Source: Paenibacillus phytorum | GTDB lineage: Bacteria > Bacillota > Bacilli > Paenibacillales > NBRC-103111 | Direction of reading: 5' to 3' | Length of the DNA stretch: 41,164 nt | Assembly: GCF_013141715.1 (NCBI RefSeq) | Contig: NZ_WHOA01000201.1 | Coordinates: 1 to 41,164 of the forward strand | Shown here: positions 23,069 through 31,711 of the stretch, one piece after another | How the letters are laid out: each line of letters opens with the position of its first letter | Numbering within the stretch: the stretch's first letter is position 1 | The notes under the pieces: model-generated | What the model was told of the DNA's origin: nothing | The model's database searches: none | What the model saw: only the letters and a program-made list of their open reading frames with translations | Translations under genes and position numbers: made by a program

Positions 23069-24334
23069 TTATTGTATAGGATAAATGATTACGCGTTCGT
23101 CTCTTACGAACCCCTTACCTCCGGCAGGTAAGTACATCAAACAATCCGCATCTTTGATAGAAACCATAATACTGGACTTATCAATACCTGATGGCTTAAC
23201 CTTCAGACATCCGTTGTTGTCCACATGAGTCGTTCCTCTGACATATCGCGGATAAGCGGAGCCTTTATCATAATCAACATCCAGTTGAGCCGTGATCGCT
23301 TCCGGATAAGGCGAGTGACACCCTGCCATCGCTTTAATCAGCGGTTTGGCAAACAGCTCAAAACCAACGAATGAAGCGCCCGGGTTGCCGGACAAAGCTA
23401 ACAGCAATCGATTGTTCCATAGGGCTGCACTCGTGGGAGTGCCTGGCCGCATGGCTACTTTGTTGAACAACAGCTTGCCCTCAAATCGTCCAAAGACGTC
23501 AACAATGACGTCGTAATCGCCAACGGAAACACCGCCGGATGTGAGGACTAAGTCGACTTTTGGGAAAGTTTCCTGCAGCGCCGCCTCCACCTCTGCCACA
23601 TCATCCGAAAGCGCCTGCATGATAACCGCAGATCCACCAGCAGCTTCCACCTGCGCCGCCAGCATGTAGCTGTTACTGTTGCGAATTCGTCCAGGCTTCA
23701 GCGCTTCTGCCACATTCAATAACTCAGAACCTGTTGAGAATATGGCGACCCTTGGTTGCCGATAAACGGATACATTCGAATAGCCGAAAGTAGCTAATAT
23801 CGCCGCTTCGCCAGGCCCAATATGTGTACCTTGCTCAAGCAATATATCCCCTAAACCGATTTCACCGGCTATTGGGGTTATATTGCTTGCAGCTGTCACG
23901 TTTTTTTTGATATTCACATGGTAGGAGCTCGTTCCCGCATCTTGCAGGGAATCCGTCATCTCCAGCATTACGACAGCATCCGCACCATCAGGTACAGGGG
24001 CTCCCGTCATAATTCGAGCAGCCGTACCGGATTGGATGGTAAGCTGAGGAACCGTTCCGCTTGGAATTCGTTCTATAACACGCAATACAACAGGAGCTTC
24101 TGGTGTGGCCTGCTCAATATCCTTTGAACATACGGCATACCCGTCAACACCTGATCTGCGAAAATGGGGCACCGGATGATCGGCAACTATGTCCACAGCC
24201 AGCCTTCTACCGAAAGCGGAAGATAGCGGAACTGACTCTATTGGTGTGTGTTTAACGTATTCGAAAAGCAGACTTCGGGCTTCCTCAACCGAAATCACTT
24301 TACGTCCAAACTTAAGCTTACTATCGCTGCTCAC
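23069..24334 (-). CDS. moeA: Molybdopterin molybdotransferase MoeA
   Basis: Inserts molybdate into adenylylated molybdopterin. About 421 aa, full length, with domains in order: PHFRRSGVDGYAV near the N-terminus, IMTGAPVPDGADAVVMLE, the MoCF-like central domain with STGSELL and LTSGGVSVGDYD, then MRPGTPTSAALWNNRLLLALSGNPGASFVGFELF and domain IV. The frame begins at a TTG (24343) only 2 nt from AGGAGG; the GTG at 24334 is a more normal distance away and is used here. It lies 12-21 nt after moaA and ends the operon at a terminator. Confidence 0.96.
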   Translation of the reverse strand: MSSDSKLKFGRKVISVEEARSLLFEYVKHTPIESVPLSSAFGRRLAVDIVADHPVPHFRRSGVDGYAVCSKDIEQATPEAPVVLRVIERIPSGTVPQLTIQSGTAARIMTGAPVPDGADAVVMLEMTDSLQDAGTSSYHVNIKKNVTAASNITPIAGEIGLGDILLEQGTHIGPGEAAILATFGYSNVSVYRQPRVAIFSTGSELLNVAEALKPGRIRNSNSYMLAAQVEAAGGSAVIMQALSDDVAEVEAALQETFPKVDLVLTSGGVSVGDYDVIVDVFGRFEGKLLFNKVAMRPGTPTSAALWNNRLLLALSGNPGASFVGFELFAKPLIKAMAGCHSPYPEAITAQLDVDYDKGSAYPRYVRGTTHVDNNGCLKVKPSGIDKSSIMVSIKDADCLMYLPAGGKGFVRDERVIIYPIQ

Positions 24335-24355
24335 TAGCGTCAATTCCTCCTAAGG

Positions 24356-25360
24356 TTAACCGCCAATTTGCGACATCCGGCGAAGTGTTGGTGTATGGGA
24401 CTGCTCTTCATTCATCAGTGCCTGGGCCATCTCATGATTTTGTGGTTTGATATCCAAAGCGCGGAAGAACAAATCTTCCATCGCAGAGTCATCTCCGATA
24501 TATTTTCGCACATTAAATTCATCCGACCAGTATAGACATGGCTTCACATTGCCATCCGCTGTTATTCGCAGACGATTGCAGGTCTCACAGAAATGATCAC
24601 TAATCGGATGTATGAGGCCAAATGAGCCTAACGCTCCGTCAATTCGAAAGTTCTGAGAGGGACCATTTCCATAAACCGCGTCCGAGGCAGAAGCATTCCA
24701 CCCTTTCGCTTTACAGCGATCTAAGACCGTGGTAAGGGATAAATAGCGGCTTTTCCAATCTTCGTCTTGATGACCAATTGGCATATATTCGATGAACCTA
24801 ACCTGAATAGGACGGTCAATCGTCATTTGCAAAAAGTCTTCAATTTCGTCATCATTAATGCCTTTCATCAAGACCACATTGAGCTTAATCGGGGTGATCC
24901 CCACACGGTAAGCTTCTTCAATGCTAGCCAGAACACGATGAATATCGCCGCCTCTGGTTATCAAAGAGAACCGATCCGCTTTCAAAGAATCCAAGCTAAT
25001 ATTAACACGGGTTAACCCTGCTGCACGAAGCTTTTCAGCCCTCGATGCAAAGTAAATCCCATTCGTAGTCAGAGCAATATCTTCAATTCCGGGAATTTGA
25101 GAAAGCATACCGATCAATTGCTCCAAGTTTTTGCGCACAAGGGGCTCTCCGCCGGTTAATCTCAACTTACGAACACCAAGTCCTGCCAGCACACGGACAA
25201 CTTCAGTAATTTCCTCGAAAGTTAACAGCTTTTCATCCGGTTCAAATTCCATTCCTTCTTCAGGCATGCAGTATACACAGCGCAGATTACAACGATCTGT
25301 AACAGAAATTCGCAAGTAATCGTGCATCCGTCCGAATCGATCCATAAGCAGCTTCGGCAT
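24356..25360 (-). CDS. moaA: GTP 3',8-cyclase MoaA
   Basis: Radical SAM enzyme for the first step of molybdenum cofactor synthesis; 334 aa. The SAM cluster is CNLRCVYC with Cys24, Cys28 and Cys31 (CxxxCxxC), followed by TGGEPLVR and the NISLDSL strand. The second [4Fe-4S] site is CETCNRLRI with a further Cys at VKPCLYW. The protein ends in the conserved Gly-Gly tail (MSQIGG), required for cyclisation activity. Good ribosome binding site (GAGGTGA). moaC, moaD and moaE are not nearby. Confidence 0.97.
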   Translation of the reverse strand: MPKLLMDRFGRMHDYLRISVTDRCNLRCVYCMPEEGMEFEPDEKLLTFEEITEVVRVLAGLGVRKLRLTGGEPLVRKNLEQLIGMLSQIPGIEDIALTTNGIYFASRAEKLRAAGLTRVNISLDSLKADRFSLITRGGDIHRVLASIEEAYRVGITPIKLNVVLMKGINDDEIEDFLQMTIDRPIQVRFIEYMPIGHQDEDWKSRYLSLTTVLDRCKAKGWNASASDAVYGNGPSQNFRIDGALGSFGLIHPISDHFCETCNRLRITADGNVKPCLYWSDEFNVRKYIGDDSAMEDLFFRALDIKPQNHEMAQALMNEEQSHTPTLRRMSQIGG

Positions 25361-25448
25361 AGGAGTTCACCTCTCTCTATGTACATTATGGCATAATTTA
25401 TAACAAAATCCTAGATTCCCTAGCGAGAACTATCTGGAAAAACAACTC

Positions 25449-26060
25449 TTATGGTAGATTAGCTGACATTTGCTCATACTCTTCCGGAGTATTCACATTT
25501 GTTACGAAATGGGTAGGGATATTTTGCTGTTCAAAAAAATCATTCTCTACAGGCTTCCAGTCCATAAGATCGAGCAACCCCATTAAACGATACTGCTTTT
25601 TCTCCAGCAAAACCTCTGCTTCGGAACCAACCAATCTTGAATATATGCCATGGAGAGGATGAACGCGACCGTCCAACACAGGAATAACTGCATCCATATT
25701 AGCTTCTTGGCATAAAATGGCCATTGCCGTTGCCGCTTCGGCAGAAATAAAAGGCATATCACAGCCCACAATCCACAGATGCTGCTCTGATGCGATCAGA
25801 GAGGCGGCATGAATGCCGCTTAAGGGCCCTTTTTGTACATATTGGTCAGTGATACATTGTACGTCTATATCGGGAACCGAAGACAAGAGAGGCAGCAAAA
25901 CCTCAGGTTCATTGGTTACGACAATGACTTGCTTGCAGATGCTCGACATTTCTTTCAACTGCTTAAGAAGCAAGGGCTGCCCTTGCATAGGGAGAAGCGC
26001 CTTTAACCTTCCTCCCATACGGCGATTGAGGCCCCCGGCAAGAATAACGCCTGTGATCAT
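25449..26060 (-). CDS. mobA: Molybdenum cofactor guanylyltransferase MobA
   Basis: Nucleotidyltransferase of 203 aa that attaches GMP to molybdenum cofactor. The N-terminal signature LAGGLNRRMGGRLKALLPM (about 7-25) and IVGCDMPFISAEAA (Asp of the metal site) are diagnostic. The start overlaps the MOSC gene stop by 4 nt (ATGA), so they are translationally coupled. The visible molybdoenzyme is of the sulfite-oxidase fold, which normally uses the non-nucleotide cofactor, so MobA probably serves enzymes encoded elsewhere. Confidence 0.94.
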   Translation of the reverse strand: MITGVILAGGLNRRMGGRLKALLPMQGQPLLLKQLKEMSSICKQVIVVTNEPEVLLPLLSSVPDIDVQCITDQYVQKGPLSGIHAASLIASEQHLWIVGCDMPFISAEAATAMAILCQEANMDAVIPVLDGRVHPLHGIYSRLVGSEAEVLLEKKQYRLMGLLDLMDWKPVENDFFEQQNIPTHFVTNVNTPEEYEQMSANLP

Positions 26061-26701
26061 ACTTCAAGCTCCGCCAACCGTTTAAGGAAGGATTGTTTCC
26101 AACTTGCCGATAATGCTTGTAAGGCTGCAATATGCTGAGCAGCTTCTATATTCGTTTTTTCGTGATACTTGATTTGATTGGCATAGGCAACAGTTACACC
26201 CGCTTCATCTTTGGCAATAAGTCTTACTTGTGAGTTCTTAGAAATCTCGCCTTCTGTAAGTACCCTTAAATAATAGCCAGTATAACCGGTTTCCTGGACT
26301 CGGAGAACGGCGTCCACCCAATCCAAACGTTTCGCTAGTTTATGACAAGGTTGACGAGGCTGCGAGACCTGAACGATTACGTCGCCAATGGCGTAAGTGT
26401 CACCAATGCAAACCTGATCTTCAAGCAGACCGCGTACCGTTAGATTCTCACCGAACGTGCCTGTTTCCATCTTCTGACCTAGCACTTGCTCCCAGTGAGC
26501 GTAATGTTCCTCTGGGTACACACATAGCGCTTTGTCAGCTCCTCCATGCAGCGTTAGATCCGCTTGACCATCTCCATCTAACTGTGTCTTCGATACATAC
26601 AAAGATGAGCTTACCGGATATTTATAAATACCCGTAACCAGCTCTTTACCTTGATACATGATTGTTTGTGGTAAACCAACGTTCACAGATACGACTTCCA
26701 T
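26057..26701 (-). CDS. MOSC domain protein, YiiM-like
   Basis: About 214 aa. It begins MEVVSVNVGLPQTI and contains the MOSC core with LTLHGGADKALCVYPEEHY (about 50-68), GTFGENLTVRGL and QPRQPCHKLAKRLD with the conserved Cys, as in YiiM and the molybdenum-cofactor sulfurase C-terminal domain. YiiM-type proteins reduce N-hydroxylated purine analogues using molybdenum cofactor. The open frame goes back to a TTG at 26725, but GAGGGA lies 7 nt before the ATG at 26701, which I take as start. The roughly 50-residue C-terminal tail is helical, as in YiiM. Confidence 0.88.
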   Translation of the reverse strand: MEVVSVNVGLPQTIMYQGKELVTGIYKYPVSSSLYVSKTQLDGDGQADLTLHGGADKALCVYPEEHYAHWEQVLGQKMETGTFGENLTVRGLLEDQVCIGDTYAIGDVIVQVSQPRQPCHKLAKRLDWVDAVLRVQETGYTGYYLRVLTEGEISKNSQVRLIAKDEAGVTVAYANQIKYHEKTNIEAAQHIAALQALSASWKQSFLKRLAELEV

Positions 26702-26795
26702 CGTAATGTCCCTCATCTCCGGCAAGTTTTTTAGTATTAACTATACCAAAATCCTCCTGGAAAGTCAGTTGCCAACTTACGTGTGTACAAGTAAA

Positions 26796-28151
26796 TCATG
26801 CTTTGGATCTATCTACCCATGCATCGTTATCGTAACCTCTTACTTCCCAGTAGCCCATGTGCTCCTTCTCGATGAGCTCGATCCCTTGGAGCCATTTGAC
26901 GGATTTGTAGGCATACATTTGCGGAACGATTAGTCGGACTGGTCCACCTAATTTTTGCGGAATGGGCTTACCATCCATGAGCACAGCGACCATAATATCA
27001 TCCCCGTTTGCCTGGCTTAGGGACAATGCATCTGTGTATACCTTATCTCCTGAATAAAACTTCACATATTTCCCTTTTGCTTGAACACCAGCAGCGGCTA
27101 ATAATTGCTTAAGCGGGATGCCCTCCCATGTACATTTATAAACGGACCAGCCGGTCACACAGTGGAAATCACTAACCTGCACAGTCCGCTTCAGCTTCAA
27201 GAACTCTTCCCAGTTCCATGCACTGGGGTTATCAACCAGACCGGATATCGCAAATTTCCACGTATCCGAGGAAAAAGCCGGAATTTCTGTAACGGTGTAA
27301 ATACGGAAATTCCCTTGCGCTCCTCCGCCCACAACAGCGGCGGAGTCCGGCAGTGGTGCCGGCGGCGGAAGCATCCGGTTGCCGTCGGTTGCGATATATT
27401 CGGCGGTCGTAGAGCCGCCGGTATCGAATGCGCCTTTTATCCAGCGATAAAAGGCGGGACCGATCGCGATCACGAGCAGCAGTCCTGCGGCAATCCGCAG
27501 GAACGATGCGCGTGTGATCGGCGACTCCTTCAGCGCGGTGATGACCGCCTGCGCTGCTGTGCGCCTTGCCGTGGCGTCCTCTGTTGCCACGGGCGCCTGG
27601 TTCGGCGCCGCTGCGATAGCGCTTGCGGCGGCTGGGGTTTGGACCGCCTGCTCAGCGGGCGGTCTTGCCGTGGCAGCGGCTTGATCAAGCCGCTGCTGGC
27701 GCTTGAGCCATCTGCTGCGCGAGATGGCGTGGTACACGGCATACGGCACTCCGACCCAGGTGAGCAGGTCATGCACGAAGAGTGCCGAATTGTTCAAAGC
27801 CGGTGGCAGATTGCGGAACTGCCACAAAATCACCCCTGATCCGGCCCAGCCGATCAGGAGCGCAAGGACGAACACCAGATTCGCGCGTTGATTGCGGCGC
27901 GCGCGAATCTGGTGCCAATGCTTACGAATCATCGGCGCGTAAAGCGCGATGAGCAGAATGGATGCGACACCCAAGTAAATGTGAAGCTGCTTGATCGTCA
28001 CACGGAAGCTCCCCAGATCTCCTCTAATCGCACCAATACTCAGCACGATACCTGTCACCGTTAGCAGCAGCAAAATCCACGCATTCCAGCTATGAATAGC
28101 ATTCAATCGCTTCCCAAAAGATTGCTTCAACCAGCCTCTTTTTGATTCCAT
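26796..28151 (-). CDS. Membrane molybdopterin oxidoreductase with cytochrome b-like domain
   Basis: About 451-aa fusion. Residue numbers count from the upstream ATG at 28172. The N-terminal part has four membrane helices (about 31-50, 65-81, 99-117, 131-149) with His27, His64, His134 and His148 placed as heme b ligands. An Ala/Pro/Gln-rich GC-rich linker (165-210) follows, a fifth helix (225-242), and then a sulfite-oxidase/MsrP-type molybdopterin domain with the Mo-ligand Cys338 in DFHCVTGWSV. Such enzymes reduce or oxidise S- or N-oxides at the outer membrane face, with electrons passing through heme to or from quinone; the substrate is unknown. ATG 28151 follows AAGGTGG. It heads the molybdenum gene set, 94 nt before the MOSC gene. 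Confidence 0.9.
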   Translation of the reverse strand: MESKRGWLKQSFGKRLNAIHSWNAWILLLLTVTGIVLSIGAIRGDLGSFRVTIKQLHIYLGVASILLIALYAPMIRKHWHQIRARRNQRANLVFVLALLIGWAGSGVILWQFRNLPPALNNSALFVHDLLTWVGVPYAVYHAISRSRWLKRQQRLDQAAATARPPAEQAVQTPAAASAIAAAPNQAPVATEDATARRTAAQAVITALKESPITRASFLRIAAGLLLVIAIGPAFYRWIKGAFDTGGSTTAEYIATDGNRMLPPPAPLPDSAAVVGGGAQGNFRIYTVTEIPAFSSDTWKFAISGLVDNPSAWNWEEFLKLKRTVQVSDFHCVTGWSVYKCTWEGIPLKQLLAAAGVQAKGKYVKFYSGDKVYTDALSLSQANGDDIMVAVLMDGKPIPQKLGGPVRLIVPQMYAYKSVKWLQGIELIEKEHMGYWEVRGYDNDAWVDRSKA

Positions 28152-28262
28152 ACCGTCACCACCTTCATTCATTTACGATTTATACGTTACACTTATCATA
28201 ACGTATAAATATTAAAAAAGGCTTACAACTTCGCTAATATTCGTATGGTTATCATCCAAAAA

Positions 28263-28305
28263 GAAACCCCCAAGACCACTTAAACTGTGGCAATGGAGGC
28301 TTGTT
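28263..28305 (-). terminator. Terminator of the Met-rich stalk protein gene
   Basis: Imperfect stem AAAC-AAGCC-TCC with GGGGGTTT around CCAC/GTGG, followed in minus-strand RNA by CTTTTTGG. Confidence 0.5.
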
Positions 28306-28319
28306 TATGCGTTAGTAGA

Positions 28320-28763
28320 TCACTTTATCAAATAAGTATCAACCAATTCTTTCGGTACATAAGTCTTATCATTCAAAATAGTAGGTGCAAACATGAGCAT
28401 TTCATCCATCATGTCTACCTTAATCGCCTTGTTATCGATTTGAATCACGAACGTGTTCCCCATCTTCATCATGCTTTCATTCTTCGTCTTATCTTCCATC
28501 TTTTTATCATCCATCATGCCTTTGTCTTCCATCATCATCTTCGTTAAAGTAACCGAGCGATTTTCCCCATTCCATGTCACCTTAAAACCTAATGATTCAG
28601 CAATCTCGCGCAGGGGAACGAGCTCCGTTCCATCCTTCATCATCGTTTCAATACCGCTGTAGTTAAACTTCTTAGCCATCATTTCCTCTGCACTAGCCAG
28701 CCCTGGAAGTGCTAAAGTACAAGCAACCAGTGAAACAACCATCGCTTTTTTCCATCTTTTCAT
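28320..28763 (-). CDS. Secreted Met-rich stalk-domain protein
   Basis: 147-aa exported protein. The signal peptide (KKAMVVSLVACTLALPGLASA) cleaves near residue 25. One stalk (copper-amine-oxidase N-terminal) unit is seen: ELVPLREIAESLGFKVTWNGENRSVTLT. It is interrupted by a Met/Asp/Lys-rich insert (TKMMMEDKGMMDDKKMED, about 79-96) and resumes with IQIDNKAIKVDMMDEMLMFAPTILNDKTYVP. About 19 of 147 residues are Met, in MM or MMM clusters. Met clusters of this type can bind Cu(I) or be oxidised, but the family is mainly a cell-surface module; metal binding is only a guess. Monocistronic. Confidence 0.8.
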   Translation of the reverse strand: MKRWKKAMVVSLVACTLALPGLASAEEMMAKKFNYSGIETMMKDGTELVPLREIAESLGFKVTWNGENRSVTLTKMMMEDKGMMDDKKMEDKTKNESMMKMGNTFVIQIDNKAIKVDMMDEMLMFAPTILNDKTYVPKELVDTYLIK

Positions 28764-28895
28764 CGTCTATTCCTCCTAAGTTTTAGTCACGTCTTTCTAT
28801 TCCTTAAATTAACGTGCCGAGCTTAAGAAACACTAACGAAACCATTACGAAATACTTACAAGAGACTAACAAAAAGCCCAGCATCCTTACAGCAG

Positions 28896-28915
28896 TATTG
28901 GCAACTCAGCCAATA
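28896..28915. repeat. Inverted repeat upstream of the germination operon
   Basis: TATTGGC-AACTCA-GCCAATA, perfect 7-bp arms, 68 nt before the first ATG of the operon. A possible regulator site or 5'-UTR hairpin. Confidence 0.45.
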
Positions 28916-28983
28916 ATGCATAAATAAGGAAATTTATAAAGATACTAAGACCAAACAGACCTTGTACTGAGCAGGAGGTTTTC

Positions 28984-29175
28984 ATGACAAATGACGAGAA
29001 CAAGTTGGACTTGGAGTTGACCGATAGTCTGACTGATAACTTACTGCAAATCATGCAAGGGCTTGGAAATAGCAACGACGTCGCCATACGAGAAATTGAG
29101 ATTGATCTTGGCGATAATAGCTCCATTGAGGGAGCAGTTGTCTATATGGAAGGTCTCTCTACCTGCATTCCATGA
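28984..29175 (+). CDS. GerA-family germinant receptor subunit, N-terminal part (split gene)
   Basis: 63-aa ORF with a strong ribosome binding site (GCAGGAGG). Residues 15-58 (LTDNLLQIMQGLGNSNDVAIREIEIDLGDNSS, then AVVYMEGL) match the N-terminal start of GerA proteins (pattern LGNSsDlviRe..., aaviYidGL). It ends where a normal GerA protein continues into the next ORF. The stop overlaps the ATG of the next ORF as ATGA. A two-base change in the CTCTCT run at about 29153-29159 would fuse the two. It may be a frameshifted gene, a sequencing error, or a coupled two-chain subunit. Confidence 0.8.
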   Translation: MTNDENKLDLELTDSLTDNLLQIMQGLGNSNDVAIREIEIDLGDNSSIEGAVVYMEGLSTCIP

Positions 29176-30485
29176 TTGATTCTCTGCTTTCTAGCTCCAA
29201 GAGCGGCGAACAACAAGACTTGAATGCCGAAGAGCTGTTGGACTATTTCAAGAACGTAGTTATCTCATCCGGCGTAGTAAAGAATCTTGAAAACATGGAA
29301 GAACTATTTGACGCATTATTATCCGGTTATAGCATTCTGCTTCTCGAGGGATGCCAGCGTGTATTGGCAATTGGAACCAAAGAGCTAACGGCACGGACGG
29401 TAGAAGAGCCTAATGTTCAATCGGTGGTCCGTGGACCCAGGGAAGGATTTACTGAGGTTCTGCACTGGAACACGGCCATGCTTCACCGTAAAATCAAAGA
29501 TCGCAATCTTTGGATGGAAACGATAAATATTGGCAGAGTAACGAAGACGGACGTTGTAGTGGCTTACGTTAAAAACATTGTCTCCGAGGATGTACTTGTA
29601 GAAGTAAGGCACAGATTGTCTCTCATTGATATAGACGCCGTCTTGGAAAGCAACTACATCGAGGAGCAGATTGAAGACAAGCAAAACACCCCATTTTCAA
29701 CTATTTTCAATACGGAGCGTCCAGATGTGATAGCAGCCGGATTAATGGAAGGAAGAGTTGCTATCCTAGTGGACGGAACCCCTTTTGCTCTGCTCGTTCC
29801 GACTTTGTTCACTCAATTTTTCCAATCTAGCGAGGATTACTACCAGCCTGCAATTTTTTCCTCATTGATTCGTTTACTGCGCTTCTTGTCTTTTGGATTG
29901 GCGCTGCTAACTCCCTCTTTTTATATTGCAGTTTCTACCTTTCATCAGGAAATGCTGCCAACAACCTTGCTTTATAATTTAGCAAGTCAGAGGGAGGGTG
30001 TTCCTTTCCCTGCATTTATTGAAGCGATCATGATGGAGGTAACGTTCGAAATATTACGTGAAGCCAGTGTACGGATGCCTAGAACCGTAGGTCAATCTAT
30101 TTCAATCGTAGGTACACTTGTTATCGGTCAAGCTGCTGTGGAAGCAGGTCTCGTTAGTGCGGCTATGGTCATCGTAGTTTCGATCACAGCGATATCCAAT
30201 TTTGTTCTTCCCGCATTTAACCTTGGCATCACGATTCGAATCATACGATTTTTGCTTATGATGCTGGCTGCTACTTTTGGTCTTTTTGGCATTTTTGTAG
30301 GCATCATTGCATTAGTAGTCCATTTGTGTGGGATTTCCTCATTTGGCGTTCCCTATATGTCGCCTCTTGCTCCATTCCATTTAACCGATCAGAAAGACAC
30401 GATGGTCCGCTTTTCTTTCCCGAATATGATTACTCGACCCAAAGCCTTCCGCCAAAAAAATCTCGTTCGTCAGAAACGCAGATGA
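29172..30485 (+). CDS. GerA-family germinant receptor subunit, main part
   Basis: 437-aa spore inner-membrane protein. The soluble domain has VQSVVRGPREGFTEVL, MLHRKIKDRNL and YSPF-like NTPFSTIFNTERPD. The membrane domain (about 215-400) has DGTPFALLVPTLF, DYY, PTTLLYNLASQREGVPFPAFIEAIMMEVTFEILREA and VGQSISIVGTLVIGQAAVEAGLVSAAMVIVV, all diagnostic. Complete relatives are about 480-530 aa; the missing N-terminus is in the preceding ORF. GerA/GerB/GerC complexes act as nutrient-gated channels that start germination. Without its own ribosome binding site the ATG at 29172 would depend on re-initiation. Confidence 0.95.
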   Translation: MIDSLLSSSKSGEQQDLNAEELLDYFKNVVISSGVVKNLENMEELFDALLSGYSILLLEGCQRVLAIGTKELTARTVEEPNVQSVVRGPREGFTEVLHWNTAMLHRKIKDRNLWMETINIGRVTKTDVVVAYVKNIVSEDVLVEVRHRLSLIDIDAVLESNYIEEQIEDKQNTPFSTIFNTERPDVIAAGLMEGRVAILVDGTPFALLVPTLFTQFFQSSEDYYQPAIFSSLIRLLRFLSFGLALLTPSFYIAVSTFHQEMLPTTLLYNLASQREGVPFPAFIEAIMMEVTFEILREASVRMPRTVGQSISIVGTLVIGQAAVEAGLVSAAMVIVVSITAISNFVLPAFNLGITIRIIRFLLMMLAATFGLFGIFVGIIALVVHLCGISSFGVPYMSPLAPFHLTDQKDTMVRFSFPNMITRPKAFRQKNLVRQKRR

Positions 30486-30498
30486 GGAGGCCAATCAT

Positions 30499-31701
30499 TT
30501 GAAACGTGCGATAACCACAGGTTTATTCCTGTTTCCTTTCCTTTTCCTATTAACGAGTTGTTGGAGCCGCCATGAATTGAATGATATTAGTATTGTCGTA
30601 GGGCTGGGGATTGATAAAGCTGGAGAAAGCTACAAAATTACGGTTCAAACCGTAAATCCGGGGCAGGTTACTGTAAAAAAGGGAGGTTCCAGCAACGCGA
30701 CCGCTGTTATCACGTATGAAGAAACTGGAATGACAGTTCCTGATGCCTTATCCCGAATGAGCGTTAAAGCACCGCGATATTTGCATTACTCCCATCTGCG
30801 AATGGTTGTATTCGGCGAGGATATGGCTCGAGCAGGCATTAGTAAACCGCTCGACTTCTTGTCCCGTAATATGGATATGCGGACTGATTTTTATTTCATC
30901 GTCGCCAAACAAGCAAAAGCTTCCGAAGTGTTAAAAGTCCTTAGCGCGATGGATCCGATTCCCGCGAACAATATGTATACAAAGCTTGAGACCTCAGATA
31001 AATATTGGTCGGCTACCGGCAGTATGAATCTTAACTATTTACTTCAAGAACTAGCAACCCACGGGAAGAGTCCCACCATGACCGGGGTCGAAATCTTAGG
31101 CAATAGGAAAATCGGGGAAAAGACGTCAAACGCGCAATATGTGGACCCACCAGCCCTGTTAATTTATTCGGGAATGGCTGCATTCAAATTCGACAGGTTT
31201 GTTGGATGGTTGAATGAGAACGATACGGAAGCATTAAATTATGTACAAAATTCAGTTTACCAGACGACGGGCTATATTCCATGCCCGGGAGCCGAAGGGA
31301 ATATTACGATGCAAGTGATTCGTTCCAACACTGTCATCCACCCGCACCTCGTCAGCGGACTTCCCGAATTCGATGTTAATGTCAGAATCGATCAGGATAT
31401 CGCCGATGTCGAATGTAAAATTGATCTGTCGCAAGCCGCTGTGGTCGCTGCGTTAAAGCAACTGTCCGACAGCAAATTGGAAACCTTAATTGGTGAATCG
31501 ATCGCCAAAATCCAGAGGAAATTAGGAGCTGATATTTACGGCTTCGGCGATGCTTTTCATCATAAGTACCCCAAAGCTTGGCATCAAATTAAAAATTGGA
31601 ACGAAGTTTTTCGAACGATTAAAGTACGTGTCCATGTGGATTCGACCCTTCGCAGGGTAGGGACCATCCTACAGCCGATCAATCAAATAACGACAGAATA
31701 A
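30499..31701 (+). CDS. Ger(x)C family germination lipoprotein
   Basis: 400-aa lipoprotein subunit of the germinant receptor. The signal sequence ends in the lipobox LTSC (Cys about 22), then WSRHELNDISIVVGLGID, the typical GerC start. Domain markers include PRYLHYSHLRMVVFGEDMAR and FLSRNMDMRTDFYFIVA, and near the C-terminus KKYP-like HHKYPKAWHQIKNWNEVF. Translation starts with TTG (30499), 8 nt after AGGAGG. The gene follows gerA by 13 nt, giving the order A-C-x-B instead of the textbook A-B-C. Confidence 0.95.
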   Translation: MKRAITTGLFLFPFLFLLTSCWSRHELNDISIVVGLGIDKAGESYKITVQTVNPGQVTVKKGGSSNATAVITYEETGMTVPDALSRMSVKAPRYLHYSHLRMVVFGEDMARAGISKPLDFLSRNMDMRTDFYFIVAKQAKASEVLKVLSAMDPIPANNMYTKLETSDKYWSATGSMNLNYLLQELATHGKSPTMTGVEILGNRKIGEKTSNAQYVDPPALLIYSGMAAFKFDRFVGWLNENDTEALNYVQNSVYQTTGYIPCPGAEGNITMQVIRSNTVIHPHLVSGLPEFDVNVRIDQDIADVECKIDLSQAAVVAALKQLSDSKLETLIGESIAKIQRKLGADIYGFGDAFHHKYPKAWHQIKNWNEVFRTIKVRVHVDSTLRRVGTILQPINQITTE

Positions 31702-31711
31702 GGTGTACCTC

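Noticed and set aside
27105..27839. 244-codon plus-strand frame opposite the molybdoenzyme
   Set aside because: It is a shadow caused by the GC-rich Ala/Pro linker on the minus strand; the translation is Arg/Cys-rich with no domain.
28919..28926. CATAAATA as a sigma-G -10 element before the germination operon
   Set aside because: It does not fit CATnnTA, and the -35 candidate (GTATT) is imperfect with 19-nt spacing; too weak to annotate.
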